From the NCBI GenBank assembly GCA_963580285.1, contig OY757024.1, positions 119,660,045-119,724,044 of the forward strand: a stretch of 64,000 bases of DNA, in the 5' to 3' direction. The notes beneath the pieces are model-generated. The model did not search any database. It saw only the letters and a list, made by a program, of their open reading frames with translations, and was not told the DNA's origin. Positions 1 to 12,500 of this stretch are shown here, piece after piece; the first letter of the stretch is position 1; the number at the start of each line of letters is the position of its first letter. A program made the position numbers and the translations under genes. The DNA is from Lucinisca nassula (Eukaryota; Mollusca; Bivalvia; Lucinida; Lucinidae).

Positions 1-1099
1 TAAATTTCACACTAAATATCAAAGACCTAGGCCATGTGGTTTCACATCAGAAGATTTTTAAAGATTTTCCCTATATAAGTCTATGTAAAACAAAAGGGCC
101 ACGAGGCAGGGGCATTTCAGGTGTCAGGGCTTTAATTTGAACAATCTTGGTAGAGTTCCACTAGCTAAAGCTTCATACCAAATATCAAAGACCTAGGCCT
201 TGTGGTTTCAGAGAAGAAGATTTTTAAAGATTTTCCCTATATAAGTCTATGTAAAACCAAAGGGCCCCGGAGCGGGGGCATTTTTGGCCGAAGGGCTATA
301 ATTTGAACAATCTTGGTAGGGGTCCACTAGATGAAGCTTCATACCAAATATCAAAGTCCTGAGCCTTGCGGTTTCAGAGAAGAAGATTTTTAAAGATTTT
401 CCCTATATAAGCCTATGTAAAACCAAAGGGCCACGGGGCGGGGGCATTTTTGGCCCCAGCACTATAATTTGAACAATCTTGCTAGGGGTCCACTAGATGA
501 AGCTTCATACCAAATATCAAAGACCTGGGCCTTTTGGTTTCAGAGAAGAAGATTTTTAAAGATTTTCCCCATAAAAGCCAATGTAAAACCAAAGGGCCCC
601 GTGGCGGGGGCATTTTTTGTCCCAGCACTATAATTTGAACAATCTTGGTAGGGGTCCACTAGATGAAGCTTCATACCAAATATAAAAGTCCTTGGCCTTG
701 TGGTTTCAGAGAAGAAGATTTTTAAAAATTTTCCATATATAAGCCCATGTAAAACCAAAGGGCCCTTGGGCGGGGGCATTTTTGGCCCCAGCACTATAAT
801 TTGAACAATTTTGGTAGGGGTCCACTAGATAAAGCTTCATACTAAATATCAAAGACCTGGGCCTTGCGGTTTCAGAGAAGAAGATTTTTTAAATTTTTGG
901 TGAAAAAAATCTATTTTTGGCTCCTGTGACCTAGATTTGCAACGGACTGGAACCATTTGAACAACTTTGAAAGGGGTCGTCCTAAGGATCATTCCTGTGA
1001 AGTTTGGTCAAAATCTGATCAGTGGTTTAGGAGGAGATGTCGTTTGAAGAAATTGTTTACGCACGGATGACAGACAAAAAGTGATCCTAATATTAATCA
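1..1099 (+). mobile_element. Pearl-like element, left end cut by window
   Basis: Tandem units of about 165 bp, each with a CTATATAAGCC motif, a GGGGGCATTTTTGGCCC block and TTTGAACAATCTTGGTAG. A non-repeated 3' segment follows (GGAACCATTTGAACAAC to GACAGACAAAAAGTGATC). The copy stops at TATTAAT without the terminal hairpin seen in the copies at 2451 and 4317, and abuts the next element directly. Tandem core plus short ACGG-type tract resembles the oyster pearl elements, which are thought to be non-autonomous Helentron relatives; that assignment is inference. No protein is encoded. Confidence 0.75.
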
Positions 1100-2450
1100 C
1101 AAGAGGGCCATGATGGCCCTGGATCGCTCACCTGATCCATAGAGTAACAAGTGGACCCTGCGGAGGGCCATTATTAATCCCAGGGCTATAATGTACATAA
1201 TGTTGAGAGAGGTCTAAAAAGGTGAAGATTCATACCAAATATCAACAAAGGCTATAATTTTAACAATCTTGGCAAAGGTTCACTAGATGAAGCAACACAC
1301 CAAATATCAAAGACCTGGGCCATGCGGTTTCAGAGAACTTTTTTTTAGAGGTCCACTAGATGAAGCTCCATACCAAATATCAAAGACATGTGCCTTGCAG
1401 TTTCAGAGAAGAAAATTTTAAAGATTTCCCTATATAAGTCTATGTAAAACCAAAGGGTCTCAGGGCGGGGGCATATTTGGCCCCTGGGCTATTATTTTAA
1501 CAATCTTGATAGAGGTCCACTAGATGAAATTTCACACGGAATATCAAAGACCTAGGCCTTGTGGTTTCAGAGAAGAAGATTTTACAAGATATTCCCTATA
1601 TAAGTCTATGTTAAACAAAAGGGCCCTGGAGCGGGGGCATTTTTTTGCCCAAGGGCTGTAATTTGAACAATCTTGGTAGAGGTCCACTAGATGAAGCTTC
1701 ATACCAAATGTCAAAGACCTAGGCCTTGTGGTTTCAGAGAAGAAGATTTTTCAAGATTTTCCCTATATAAGCCTATGTAAAACCAAAGGGCCCTGGGGCG
1801 GGGGCATTTTTGGCCCCAGCACTATAATTTGAACAATCTTGTTAGGGGTCCACTAGATGAAGCTTCATACCAAATAGCAAAGACCTGGGTTTCAGAGAAG
1901 AAGATTTTAAAGATTTTCCCTATATATGCCCATGTTAAACCAAAGGGCCCTGGGGCGGGGGCATTTTTGGCCCCAGCACTATAATTTGAACAATCTTGGT
2001 AGAGGTCCACTAGATGAAGCTTCATACCAAATAGCAAAGACCTGGGCCTTGCGATTTCAGAGAAGAAGATTTTTAAAGATTTTCCCTATATAAGCCCATG
2101 TAAAACCAAAGGGCCCTGGGGCGGGGGCATTTTTGGCCCCAGCACTATAATTTGAACAATCTTGGTAGGGGTCCACTAGATGAAGCTTCATACCAAAAAT
2201 CAAAGACCTGGGCCTTGTGGTTTCAGAGAAGAAGATTTTTTAAGTTTTCGGTGAAAAAAATCTATTTTTGGCTCCTGTGACCTTGATGTGCAATGGACTG
2301 GAACCATTTGAACAACTTTGAAAGGGGACCACCTAAGGATCATTCCTGTGAAGTTTGGTCAAAATCCGATCAGTGGTTTAGGAGGAGATGTCGTTTGAAG
2401 AAATTGTTTACGCACAGATGACAGACAAAAAGTGATCCTAATATTAATCA
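1100..2450 (+). mobile_element. Pearl-like element, head-to-tail copy 2
   Basis: Starts with CAAGAGGGCCATGATGGCCC and CGCTCACCTG, carries about seven core units of about 165 bp, and ends at 2450 with the same truncated GTGATCCTAATATTAAT as the element before it. The shared truncation suggests that this copy and its left neighbour arose by duplication of one unit. Short open frames across it are antisense readings of the repeat, not genes. Confidence 0.75.
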
Positions 2451-4316
2451 CAAGAGGGCCATGATGGCCCTGGATCGCTCACCTGATCCATAGAGTAACA
2501 AAGGGGCCCCCGGGGAGGGCCATTATTGACCCAGGGCTATAATGTGCATAATGTTGAGGTAGGTCTAAATAGGTGAAGCTTCATACCAAATATCAACAAA
2601 GGCTATAATTTGAACAATCTTGATTAGGGTCCACTAGATGAAACTAAACACCAAATATCAAAGACCTGGGCCTTGTGGTTTCCAAGAAGAAGATTTTTTT
2701 AAAGATATTCCCTATATAAGCCTATGTAAAACCAAATGGCCCTGGGGCTTGGGTGTTTTTTTGGCCTCAGGGCTATAATTTAAACAATCTTGATAGAGGT
2801 CCACTAGATGAAGCTTCACACCAAATATCAAAGACCTGGGCCTTGCTGTTTCAGAGAAAAAGATTTTCAAAGATTATCTCTATATAAGACTATGTAAAAC
2901 CAAAGGGCCCCGTGGCGGGGGCATTTGGTGCCCGAGGGCTATAATTTGAACAATCTTTGTAGAGGTCCATTAGATGAAGCGCCATACCAAATATCAAAGA
3001 CATGGGCCTGACAGTTTCAGAGAAAAAGATTTTTCAAGATTTTCCCTATATAAGTCTATGTAAAACCAAAGGGCCCCGGAGGGGAGGGGGCATTTTTGGA
3101 CCCAGGGCTATAATTTGAACAATCTTGGTAGAGGTCCACTAGGTGAAGCTTCACACCAAATATCATAGACCTGGGCCTTGCGGTTTCAGAGAAGAAAATT
3201 TTTAAAGATTTTCCCTATCTAAGTTTATGTAAAACCAAAGGCCCCCGGGGCGGGGGCATTTTTGGCCCCAGGGCTATAATTTGAACAATCTTGAAAGAGG
3301 TCCATTAGATGAAGCTTCACACCAAATATCCAAGATCTTGGCCTTGCGGATCCAGAGAAGAAGATTTTTAAGGATTTTCCCGATAAATGCCTATGTAAAA
3401 CCAAAGGCCCCCGGGGCGGGGGCGTTTTTGGCCCCAGGGCTATAATTTGAACAATCTTGAAAGAGGTCCACTAGATGAAGCGTCACACTAAATATCCAAG
3501 ATCTGGGCCTTGCAGTTCCAGAGAAGAAGATTTTCAAAGATTTTCCCTATATTAGCCTATGTAAAACCAAAGGCCCCCGGGGCGGGGGCATTTTTGGCCC
3601 CAGGGCTATAATTTGAACAATCTTGAAAGAGGTCCATTAGATGAAGCTTCACACCAAATATCCAAGATCTGGGCCTTGCGGTTCCAGAGAAGAAGATTTT
3701 TAAAGATTTTCCCTATATTAAGCCTATGTAAAACCAAAGGCCCCCGGGGCGGGGGCATTTTCGGCCCCAGGGCTATAATTTGAACAATCTTGGTAGAGGT
3801 CTACTAGGTAAAGCTTCACACCAATTATCAAAGACCTGGGACTTGCGGTTTCAGACAAGAAGATTTTTAAAGATTTTCCCTATATAAGCCCATGTAAAAC
3901 CAAAGGACCCCAGGGCGGGGGCGTTTTTGGACCCAGGACTATAATTTGAACAATCTTGGTAGAGGTCCACTAGATGAAGCTTCATACCAAATATCGAAGA
4001 CCTGGGCCTTGCGGTTTCAGAGAAGAAGATTTTTAAAGTTTTCATTTAAAAAATCTATTTTTAGCTCCTGTGACCTAGATGTGCAACAGACCGGAACCAT
4101 TTGAACAACTTTGAAAGGGGACCACCTAAGGATCATTCCTGTGAAGTTTGGTCAAAATCCGATCAGTGGTTTAGGAGGAGATGTTGTTTGAAGAAAAAGT
4201 TTACGCACGCACACACGCACGCACACACGCACACACGCACACACGCACGCACGACGGACGACGGACAAAAAGTGATCACAAAAGCTCACCTCGTCACTAC
4301 GTGACAGGTGAGCTAA
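2451..4316 (+). mobile_element. Pearl-like element, copy 3, with full 3' end
   Basis: Begins with CAAGAGGGCC and contains about nine core units. A CACG/ACGC microsatellite lies at about 4203-4258. The end is a terminal foldback: AGCTCACCT and AGGTGAGCT flank a CACTACGTGA loop region (about 4282-4315). The next element starts within three bases. A hairpin just inside the 3' end is a Helitron/Helentron-like trait. Confidence 0.78.
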
Positions 4317-6670
4317 CAAGAGGGCCATGATGGCCCTGGATCGCTCACCTGATCCATAGTGTAACAAGTGGGCCCCAGAGAGGGCCATTATTGGCCCCAG
4401 GGCTTTAATGTGCATAATGTTGAGGGAGGTCTTAAAGGTGAAGCTTCATACCAAACACCAACAAAGGCTATAATTTGAACAATCTTGGCAAAGGTCCACA
4501 AGATGAAGCTACACATCAAATATCAAAGACCTGGGCCTAGCGGTTTCAGAGAAGAAGATTTTTGAAAGATTTTGCCTATATAAGCCTATGTAAAACCAAA
4601 GGGCCCCTGGATGGGGGCATTTTTTGCCCCAGCACTATAATTTGAACAATCTTGGTAGGGGTCCACTAGATGAAGCTTCATACCAAATATCAAAGTCCTG
4701 GGCCTTGTGGTTTCAGAGAAGAAGATTTTTAAAGATTTTCCCTATATAAGCCTATGTTAAACCAAAGGGCCCCGGGGCGGGGGCATTTTTGGCCCCAGCA
4801 CTATAATTTGAACCATCTTGGTAGGGGTCCACTAGATGAATCTTCATACCAAATATCAAAGACCTGGGCCTTATGGTTTCAGAGAAGAAAATTTTTGAAA
4901 GATTTTCCCTATATAAGCCAATGTAAAACCAAAGGGCCCCGTGGCGGGGGCATTTTTTGTCCCAGCACTATAATTTGAACAATCTTGGTATGGGTCCACT
5001 AGATGAAGCTTCATACCAAATATCAAAGTCCTGGGCCTTGTGGTTTCAGAGAAGAAGATTTTTAAAGATTTTCCCTATATAAGCCTATGTAAAACCAAAG
5101 GGCCCGGGGCGGGGGCATTTTTGGCCCCAGCACTATCATTTGAACAATCTTGGTAAGGGTCCACTAGATGAAGCTTCATACCTAATATCAAAGACCTGAG
5201 CCTTGTGGTTTCAGAGAAGAAGATTTTTAAAGATTTTCCCTATATAAGCCAATGTAAAACCAAAGGGCCCCGTGGCCGGGGCATTTTTTGTCCCAGCACT
5301 AAAATTTGAACAATCTTGGTAGGGGTCCACTAGATGAAGCTTCATACCAAATATCAAAGTCCTGGGCCTTGTGGTTTCAGAGAAGAAAATTTTTAAAGAT
5401 TTTCCCTATATAAGCCTATGTAAAACCAAAGGGCCCCGGGGCGGGGGCACTTTTGGCCCCCAGCACTATAATTTGAACAATCTTGGTAGGGGTCCACTAG
5501 ATGAAGCTTCATACCAAATATCAAAGTCCTGGGCCTTGTGGTTTCAGAGAAGAAGATTTTTAAAGATTTTCCCTATATAAGCCTATGTCAAACCAAAGGG
5601 CCCCGGAGGGAAGGGGCATTTTTGGCCCCAGCACTATAATTTAAACAGTCTTGGTAGGGGTCCACTAGATGAAGCTTCATACCAAATATCAAAGACATGG
5701 GCCTTGTGGTTTCAGAGAAAAAGACTTTTAAAGATTTTCCCTATATAAGCCAATGTAAAACCAAAGGGTCCCCTGGCGGGGGCATTTTTTGTCCCAGCAC
5801 TAAAATTTGAACAATCTTGGTAGGGGTCCACTAGATGAAGCTTCATACCAAATATCAAAGACCTGGGCCTTGCGGTTTCAGAGAAGAAGATTTTTAAAGA
5901 TTTTCCCTATATAAGCCAATGTAAAACCAAAGGGCCCCGTGGCGGGGGCATTTTTTGTCCCGGCACTAAAATTTGAACAATCTTGGTAGGGGTCCACTAG
6001 ATGAAGCTTCATACCAAATATCAAAGTCCTGGGCCTTGTGGTTTCAGAGAAGAAGATTGTTAAAGATTTTCCCTATATAAGCCTATGTAAAACCAAAGGG
6101 CCCCGGGGCGGGGGCATTTTTGGCCCCAGCACTATAATTTGAACAATCTTGGTAGGGGTCCACTAGATGAAGCTTCATACCAAACATCAAAGACCTGGGC
6201 CTTGTGGTTTCAGAGAAGAAGATTTTTAAAGATTTTCCCTATATAAGCCTATGTAAAACTAAAGGGCCCCAGGGCGGGGGCATTTTGGCCCCAGCACTAT
6301 AATTTGAACAATCTTGGTAGGGGTCCACTAGATGAAGCTTCATACCAAATATCAAAGACCTGGGCCTTGTGGTTTCAGAGAAGAAGATTTTTTAAGTTTT
6401 TGGTGAAAAAAATCTGTTTTTGGCTCCTGTGACCTAGATGTGCAACAGACCGGAACCATTTGAACAACTTTGAAAGGGGACCACCTAAGGATCATTCCTG
6501 TGAAGTTTGGTCAAAATCCGATCAGTGGTTTAGGAGAAGATGTTGTTTAAAGAAATTGTTTACGCACGCACGCACGGACGCACGCACGCACGGACGGACG
6601 CACGCACGACGGACGACGGACAAAAAGTGATCCCAAAAGCTCACCTCGTCACTACGTGACGGTGAGCTAA
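4317..6670 (+). mobile_element. Pearl-like element, copy 4, longest of the cluster
   Basis: About twelve to thirteen core units of 165-167 bp (for example GCCTATG at 6081 and 6247). Then the unique 3' segment, an ACGC/ACGG microsatellite at about 6560-6618 and the terminal hairpin ending AGGTGAGCT near 6669. Sequence after 6671 is unrelated, so this is the right end of the cluster. Core units within the element are very alike, consistent with recent unit amplification. Confidence 0.8.
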
Positions 6671-7157
6671 AAATGGTGGTCATTCACTTTAAGATGAAAG
6701 CACTGATACCAGCTGTTTCGCCAAGCTATACATGTTCAAATACTGTTCAACCCGGTTTATTTATTCTTCATATTCTGGTCAATTCCATTTTCTAGGATTA
6801 TACAGATATATGCATACATTAATCAATTGATTTTATTACACTGAATTGATCATTGCTCCATAAAACCTGTTTATGTAAGCTGATCTCTAATTATCCGTTT
6901 CGGTTACAAAACTTTGGGGTTTAGACACACTGATGAAGATTAAATATCAGAAAGGCCTCTGTGTCACTAAATTTGGTATAGTTACACTTTTACTCTAACT
7001 GATAAGCCTTTTGAAAAGTGAAAAGTGGATAGTGCTGGTATTTCTAGAGACTGCAGTATTTCTACAGTCTGCAGACTGATAATCTTTCCTGTTGACTAAG
7101 GGTTTTCAGGGCGATTCTTCTGTCGCGGTTTGTCTTTGCATGTATGTATTGCTTGTA
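6671..7157. other. AT-rich sequence, nothing recognised
   Basis: Single-copy-looking, AT-rich, stop-dense on both strands. I looked here for the missing C-terminal exon of the minus-strand transporter gene and found no fitting frame. Confidence 0.5.
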
Positions 7158-7402
7158 TCATATGAGCCCCGCCAAGCGAATTTGTGTCTTCGAGCATTCC
7201 GTCATGACAAATTTTGACTGCGCATGCCCAGCCATTCAGAGGGGCCAGGGATATGGCTTTCTGTCTGAAGGTTCCTCTTGATTCACTGCTTGCATGAGCG
7301 AGCAGCGAGGGTTCTGGCGAGACTGCGCGGATGCGCAGGCTCGCCTGAACCTTCGCTGCTCGCATAGGCGATAAGTACCAAAATCGCTTCACGGGGCCCA
7401 TA
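7158..7402 (-). mobile_element. GC-rich MITE with inverted ends (copy 1)
   Basis: Inverted relative of the element at 9546-9783. Ends read AGCCCCGCCAAGCGAA on the left and CGCTTCACGGGGCCCA on the right, forming imperfect terminal inverted repeats. The interior has GCTGCTCGC palindromes. The open frames spanning it are repeat readings. Confidence 0.65.
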
Positions 7403-7404
7403 TT

Positions 7405-7585
7405 TTATTTGAATGGCCGTTTGGCCATTTGATGGGAAAGTACCTGTCCTTTTGGCTTTACTTTTGTGTTGTTTTCATTGCGGTTTGGTTGTTTCAAGTT
7501 CGTGTTCCTTTCCCGTTGGTGTCTCTGATGGGCGGTGTGGGGTAATTGTATTGATTCCTGGCCATTGTCTTCACTTCTATATTCC
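7405..7585 (+). repeat. Fragment of YLDD-element 3' tail
   Basis: Matches the tail at 17750-18250 and 28940-29110: GGCCATTT, GGGAAAGTA, a TTGTGTT run, GGTGTCTCTGATGGG, and the typical end TTGTAT..GATTCCTG..CTTCACTTCTA. Confidence 0.65.
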
Positions 7586-7779
7586 TTTGTAAGGGTAGTT
7601 GTATCGATTTCTGATTATCTATATTGTTTCATGGAAAAAACAGAAAGCTGGTCTACTGTCTGAATTCTGGAGATAAGGGGCTATTGATCTACCAGTAATT
7701 AGCATTGAAAAGCGGGGGTTAATCACTGAAAATGATACCTACATCAGATAATCTCAGAGCAGAAAAAAGTACCTTTCCC

Positions 7780-7895
7780 AGCGGCACATCCCAACTCCGG
7801 CATCAACGGTGGTGACCCCCTCAAGGATTTCGCCCACCTCTGATTAACGATCGGCTCGAAATAAGTGTAATAATCTAGAAACGGCGGTAAAACAA
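7780..7895 (+). repeat. Fragment of SINE-C tail
   Basis: Shares TGATTAACGATCGGCTCGA and AATAATCTAGAAA with the complete SINE-C at 46806-47062. The tRNA-like head is missing. Confidence 0.55.
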
Positions 7896-8465
7896 AAATC
7901 AAAAAAGCGACCCTGGTAGTTTTTCAGCAAAATTTTGGTTTATTTGCTAAATAAAATAATTACAGTTTAAAAGATATTTAAAGGAGAATGCATACACCTT
8001 CAGGGGAGGCAACTCCTGCAAAAGTAATTTTGTCTCTAATGTCAATACGGGTCAACTCTTAAAGGAAATGAGCAAAATATTTCCTTTTTTCCGTAGTTTA
8101 ATAATAAAAAATAAAAACAGGAAGTCTCAAAAGTTGTCTCCCTTTCAAAAATGGCGGACAAAATCTGCCAGGCCTATCCATTTCCCTTAAATAATGGCTT
8201 CGTTAGCTTTGAAAAACTGCACCCTGATGATTAATAATTAATTAATTATCAAACGGCATGAACCACGTTGCTGCGGAACAAATAATAAGATAAACGCCGC
8301 CTAGAAGCGGCCGCCCGATATTCGAAAAGCACAAACCGTTTGTTTTTTTAATTCATTTTGAAATTGTGTTGTAGTCCATGAACATTCACACGATGGACAA
8401 GGAAGGGAATATATGAAACATGAGGTTCGCAAGCGGCCTATTATACGCCCGATTGCTAAGACATT

Positions 8466-8640
8466 GGGACCTCTATAGCTCAGTGGTTCGACAGGTTGTG
8501 AGTTCGAGCCTCACCACGGTGTGTCCTTGGGCACGACGCGTATCCACTGTCACAGTGTACCCAGCTCTAAAAGGGTAGCAGTGGTGTAAAATTCACTCCC
8601 TCTGCTGCGCGTGCATGATAAAATCTGGAATGAGTGTTCA
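8466..8640 (+). mobile_element. Degenerate tRNA-derived SINE
   Basis: CTATAGCTCAGTGGTTCGA resembles a tRNA A box, and GAGTTCGAGCCTC a B box, but the spacing is about 20 bases shorter than in a tRNA. A body with GTGTCCTTGGGCACGACG and CCAGCTCTAAAAGGGTAGCA follows, as in tRNA-headed SINEs of invertebrates. Not a functional tRNA gene. Confidence 0.5.
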
Positions 8641-8646
8641 ATTAAG

Positions 8647-8793
8647 AAATGAAATTTATTTTTCTGCTATCCATTAAAGTATGAACGCAGTGGATCGCGT
8701 GCAAAGTAAACGAGCCCCGAAGGGGTTCATGTAAACTTTGTAAGCGCTCCGCTGTCGTTCATATTTTCATGAAATGCAGAAAAAATAAGTTTA
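8647..8793. repeat. Imperfect palindromic MITE
   Basis: Left arm AAATTTATTTTTCTGC..TATGAACG pairs with right arm CGTTCATA..GCAGAAAAAATAAG. The apex is GCCCCGAAGGGG. The whole stretch folds back on itself with several mismatches. Confidence 0.6.
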
Positions 8794-9393
8794 ATTTGGA
8801 TATTAACATTCTTTGCCGCTCATTACTGGGTGAGAAAAAGCTTAAAGGGCCACCCTTTAAAGCTGAAACCTATACACGCTGTTTTTTTTCTACAAAGCGC
8901 GGAACAGCATTGACGGCACCAACGTCCGTAGAGAACCATGGGGTGTAGACTGCCGTCACTTGACGTCACGGAAAATCATGTGACTCGATGTGTTCATGGA
9001 AGTATGAATAACATTGTTTTCTATATATTACATTTGACTTTAAACTGGAACTGTAAACATTAATAACTATATAAGCTTGGAGTGATATTTCATCGCATTC
9101 GAACTAAAGTAAATCTGCAGAAACCAACTAACCGTTTTAGAGGAATTGTAACCGATGTTTACCATGTCTACGGCTACAAGACGGACAGGTAGACAAACAA
9201 CTATGTAATTAATGTTCGCACCTGTATTAAAACAATTCACACATAAAATACTGTTAGTATACATAAAATGTGGAACAGATGTTGAGAAAGGCGGAAGTCC
9301 AACAAAAGAAATAATTTATAGAAATAATTTATACTTTCAGTCTGTATACTTATAGACAATCAGGACTGACAGTGCTTTGATAAGGATTCTTAC
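8794..9393. other. Intronic or downstream sequence, nothing recognised
   Basis: Lies past the donor of the last visible exon on the minus strand. AT-rich; no exon with transporter-like residues was found. Contains a GACGTCAC-rich patch near 8960. Confidence 0.45.
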
Positions 9394-9519
9394 CAGCTAT
9401 TGGTGGTCCAATTAATGTTGCAATTCCCTGGAACATCAGCAGTAAGCCGAACGAGTTCGTTAACATTTCAAGACCAAGAAGGTCAACAAGTACAACGGAG
9501 GTCAAGGATACATAAACCC
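9394..9519 (-). CDS. SLC16 gene, coding exon 5
   Basis: Acceptor TATTTTTCAG ends at 9520; donor G|GTAAGAAT at 9393. Phase 1 in and phase 1 out. Encodes residues 476-517, including [13 protein letters not shown] and [11 protein letters not shown], helices typical of the C-terminal half of SLC16 proteins. A further exon is required. A MITE begins only about 26 bp upstream of the acceptor, so the branch point is either squeezed into that gap or lies in the MITE. Confidence 0.9.
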
Positions 9520-12500
9520 CTGAAAAATACAAATATGAGATCATATGGGCCCCGTCAAGCGATTTTGGTACTTATCGCCTATGCGAGCAGCGAAGGTTCA
9601 GGCGAGCCTGCGCATCCGCGCAGTCTCGCCAGAATCTTCGCTGCTCGCTTATACAAGCAGTGAATCAAGAGGAACCTTCAGACAGAAAGCCATATCCCTG
9701 GTCCGTCTAAATGGCTGGGCATGCGCAGTTAAAATTTGTCATGACGGAATGCTTGAAGACACAAATTCGCTTGGCGGGGCTTATATATGCAACAAGAAAT
9801 ATGCCATGTAAATTTAAGGCAATCATTTTTTTACTATTCATGCACATTTGGTTACTATGATTGCAGAAGGATTTAGCAAACCGAGTGACACACGCTCTGC
9901 ACCATAGGGGCTTGAAGAAATATATGGGCTGCATGATGCTTCCACGCAGAGCTGAATCCGGCCCACACACTAGTACTGGTAAACCGCTTAGAGGATCTAA
10001 TAACAATCAAAAATGAGTTCCTTTAAGAGCAATAAAAACATTCATAAGAAAGAATATAAGCCTGTCCAGGAACCGTGGTGCGAGGCGGACCGTCCATGCT
10101 TATAAACCCTATTGGTTTCATTGGGAGACAGGGCTTGAGATGTCAGTTCATCTAAATGTCGGGTAAAAGTCCCATAAAATTGGAAGGAACGTCTCCAAAA
10201 TGACCTTTACAGTGATGACGAGGACGTTAAAGCTCAAATCAAACAAACAAACAGACACGCTCTACACTTGTTCTGTCATTTTGTCACGTAGACCTTGTGT
10301 TACTGAAGTTATGTCGACGGTAATACCCTGCGACCAAAGTAAGAAATGACCAGCGAATAACAGTCCCAGATTCCGAATATGCACCATTTTCCTTTCTTTT
10401 TTTGAATGATTTATCCCCGGAAGTCGAAGTAAGGACTGCTGTCTCACATCTGTATATTTTATGTATGACGGTTGGAGTTAGCGGATGATTGGTAATCGGC
10501 AATAATAACACATTTGGTGGCCACAGAGATGAATGGCTTGTTTTTGGATTGTGATTTTCAATAGCAAATACTATACAGTGTGGCAAATTTCAGTGCTTAT
10601 TATAAGAGCGAGACTTCCCTCTTCTGTATATAATGTATCCTGTTTCTAAAGGCTAACCCAATAGCTTTGTCTCGTATGCTTTCTCTATGACAATCCTCGC
10701 CCTTACTTCCGTCGCGATTTAGACAAATAATTTGTTCAGTTCGCGTGAAGGACGCCTAACTCATCAGTGCAACATCTCGGTGGACACGAAAATCAAACAA
10801 CCACAGAGATGAAACAACGGCGAGGACTCGACAGCAAGAAACCACTGAAATGCTGAGGCAAATGAAAACCAACAGTTAGACTCCGATGAGCCCGACCACA
10901 TACAAAGCATCGGGCACCAACCAGCATTATATAAAAGTCATAATTAGCCTTCCAACAAACCAACAAGCAAACTGCCAAAGTACTTCAAGATTTTAGAAAA
11001 TACCGAATTCAATGCACTGGATTTCTTAACACCAAAAACACTTCTGGTTCAGAATGTTGAACTAGATGAAACAAAAACTGATTTAATCTTCAGACGTTTG
11101 TGTTCTTAGAATCGCTTCGAAGAGGCTGTATACTGTGTAAGGCAGAACTGGTTAAACTGCTCAAAGTTATCATTAGAAACAGCAAAATACAATTGAAGGC
11201 AATGATCAGGAATCGATACAATTAACACACAGCTCCAAGCAGAGACACCAAAAGGAAAGAAACACAAACATGAAACAACTAGATCCCAATGGAAACATCA
11301 AAAGCGGAAAGCCAAAAGGACAGTTACTTTCCCACCAAATGACCAATTGGCTATCCAAAACAAAATAATATAAGCGATACACACACTCAAAGACAAACCA
11401 TAACAAAAATAAACCGCGACAGAAGGACCGCCTTGGAACGGTCAGAGAAACGAATTCCACGGGTGTGTGTGTGTGGGAGGGGGGGGGGGGGGCTTAAATC
11501 GAGTTTACGTGGCCACAATCCTCGCCCTTACTTTCGTCGCGAAGGCCGCCTAACTCATCAGTGCAACATCTCCGTGGACTACACGAAAATCAAACAACCA
11601 CAGAGATGAGACAACGGTGAGTACTCGACAGCAAGAAACCTACGAAATGCTGAAGCAAACGAAAACCAACAGTTAGACTCCGGTGAGCCCAATCAGAGAC
11701 AAAGCATCAGGCACCAACCAACATAGAAGTGGAGGCAATAAGCAGGAATCGATACAATTAACCCACAGCTCCCATCAGAGACACCAAAAGTCACAATTAG
11801 CCTTCCAACAAGCAAACTGCCAAAGTACTTCAAGATTTTAGAAAATACCGAATCCAGAGCACTGTATTTCTTAACGCCAAAAACGCTTTCTGGTTCGGAA
11901 TGTTAAACTAGATTGTAATGTATCAGAAGTCAAACGTCCAACCGTCAAAGTACCTAACGCCTGGTCAAATTACACTGTATAGCGGCTCACATATCTTCTC
12001 ACGTGCGCAGGGACCTACGAAACTCTGCACTGTAGACTTATCTGAACATAATATGACACATGTAAAATTCAAAGATTAAAAAAAAAGACAAAAGGACCAG
12101 CTCACGTGAAATGATTATTTACATTATTTACCTTGTTAATGAACAGCGAAGTCCCAAGTGAAGTTGCTCGGGAAAAGACACAATGAACACAGCCATCTCA
12201 AGCTACCGAAGGGATATTGCATGATGGCACACACAAAAAATACCCCAAGCAGTCCGTGTTCAATTCAAATCTTAACCCATATATGAAAATGGAATCTTCC
12301 ATCTACAAAAATTTGGAGTGGACCATTTCCAAATACCGGTGTGTCAGGTTTGTGTCAAATTTTACAAAAATGAATGTTTTTGAAACAAACAACGTAGGCC
12401 CAGATCAGCAGCAGCGTTCTGTGGCATTTGATATGAATCTCCACTGTTTGTCAATGTCCCAGAAAAGGGCCACTGGGCAAATATGGATTGATTGAACACT

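Noticed and set aside
4101..4415. Frames on both strands with His/Thr or Cys/Val runs
   Set aside because: They translate the CACG microsatellite of a pearl-like element.
1..6670. Regular spaced repeats resembling a CRISPR array or coding repeats
   Set aside because: Units of about 165 bp are adjacent without spacers, in eukaryotic DNA; open frames change strand and phase with the repeat. It is a tandem transposon core.
6671..9393. Missing last exon of the SLC16 gene
   Set aside because: No minus-strand frame after a plausible acceptor shows the expected C-terminal helices; repeats and AT-rich sequence only. It should lie left of the window.
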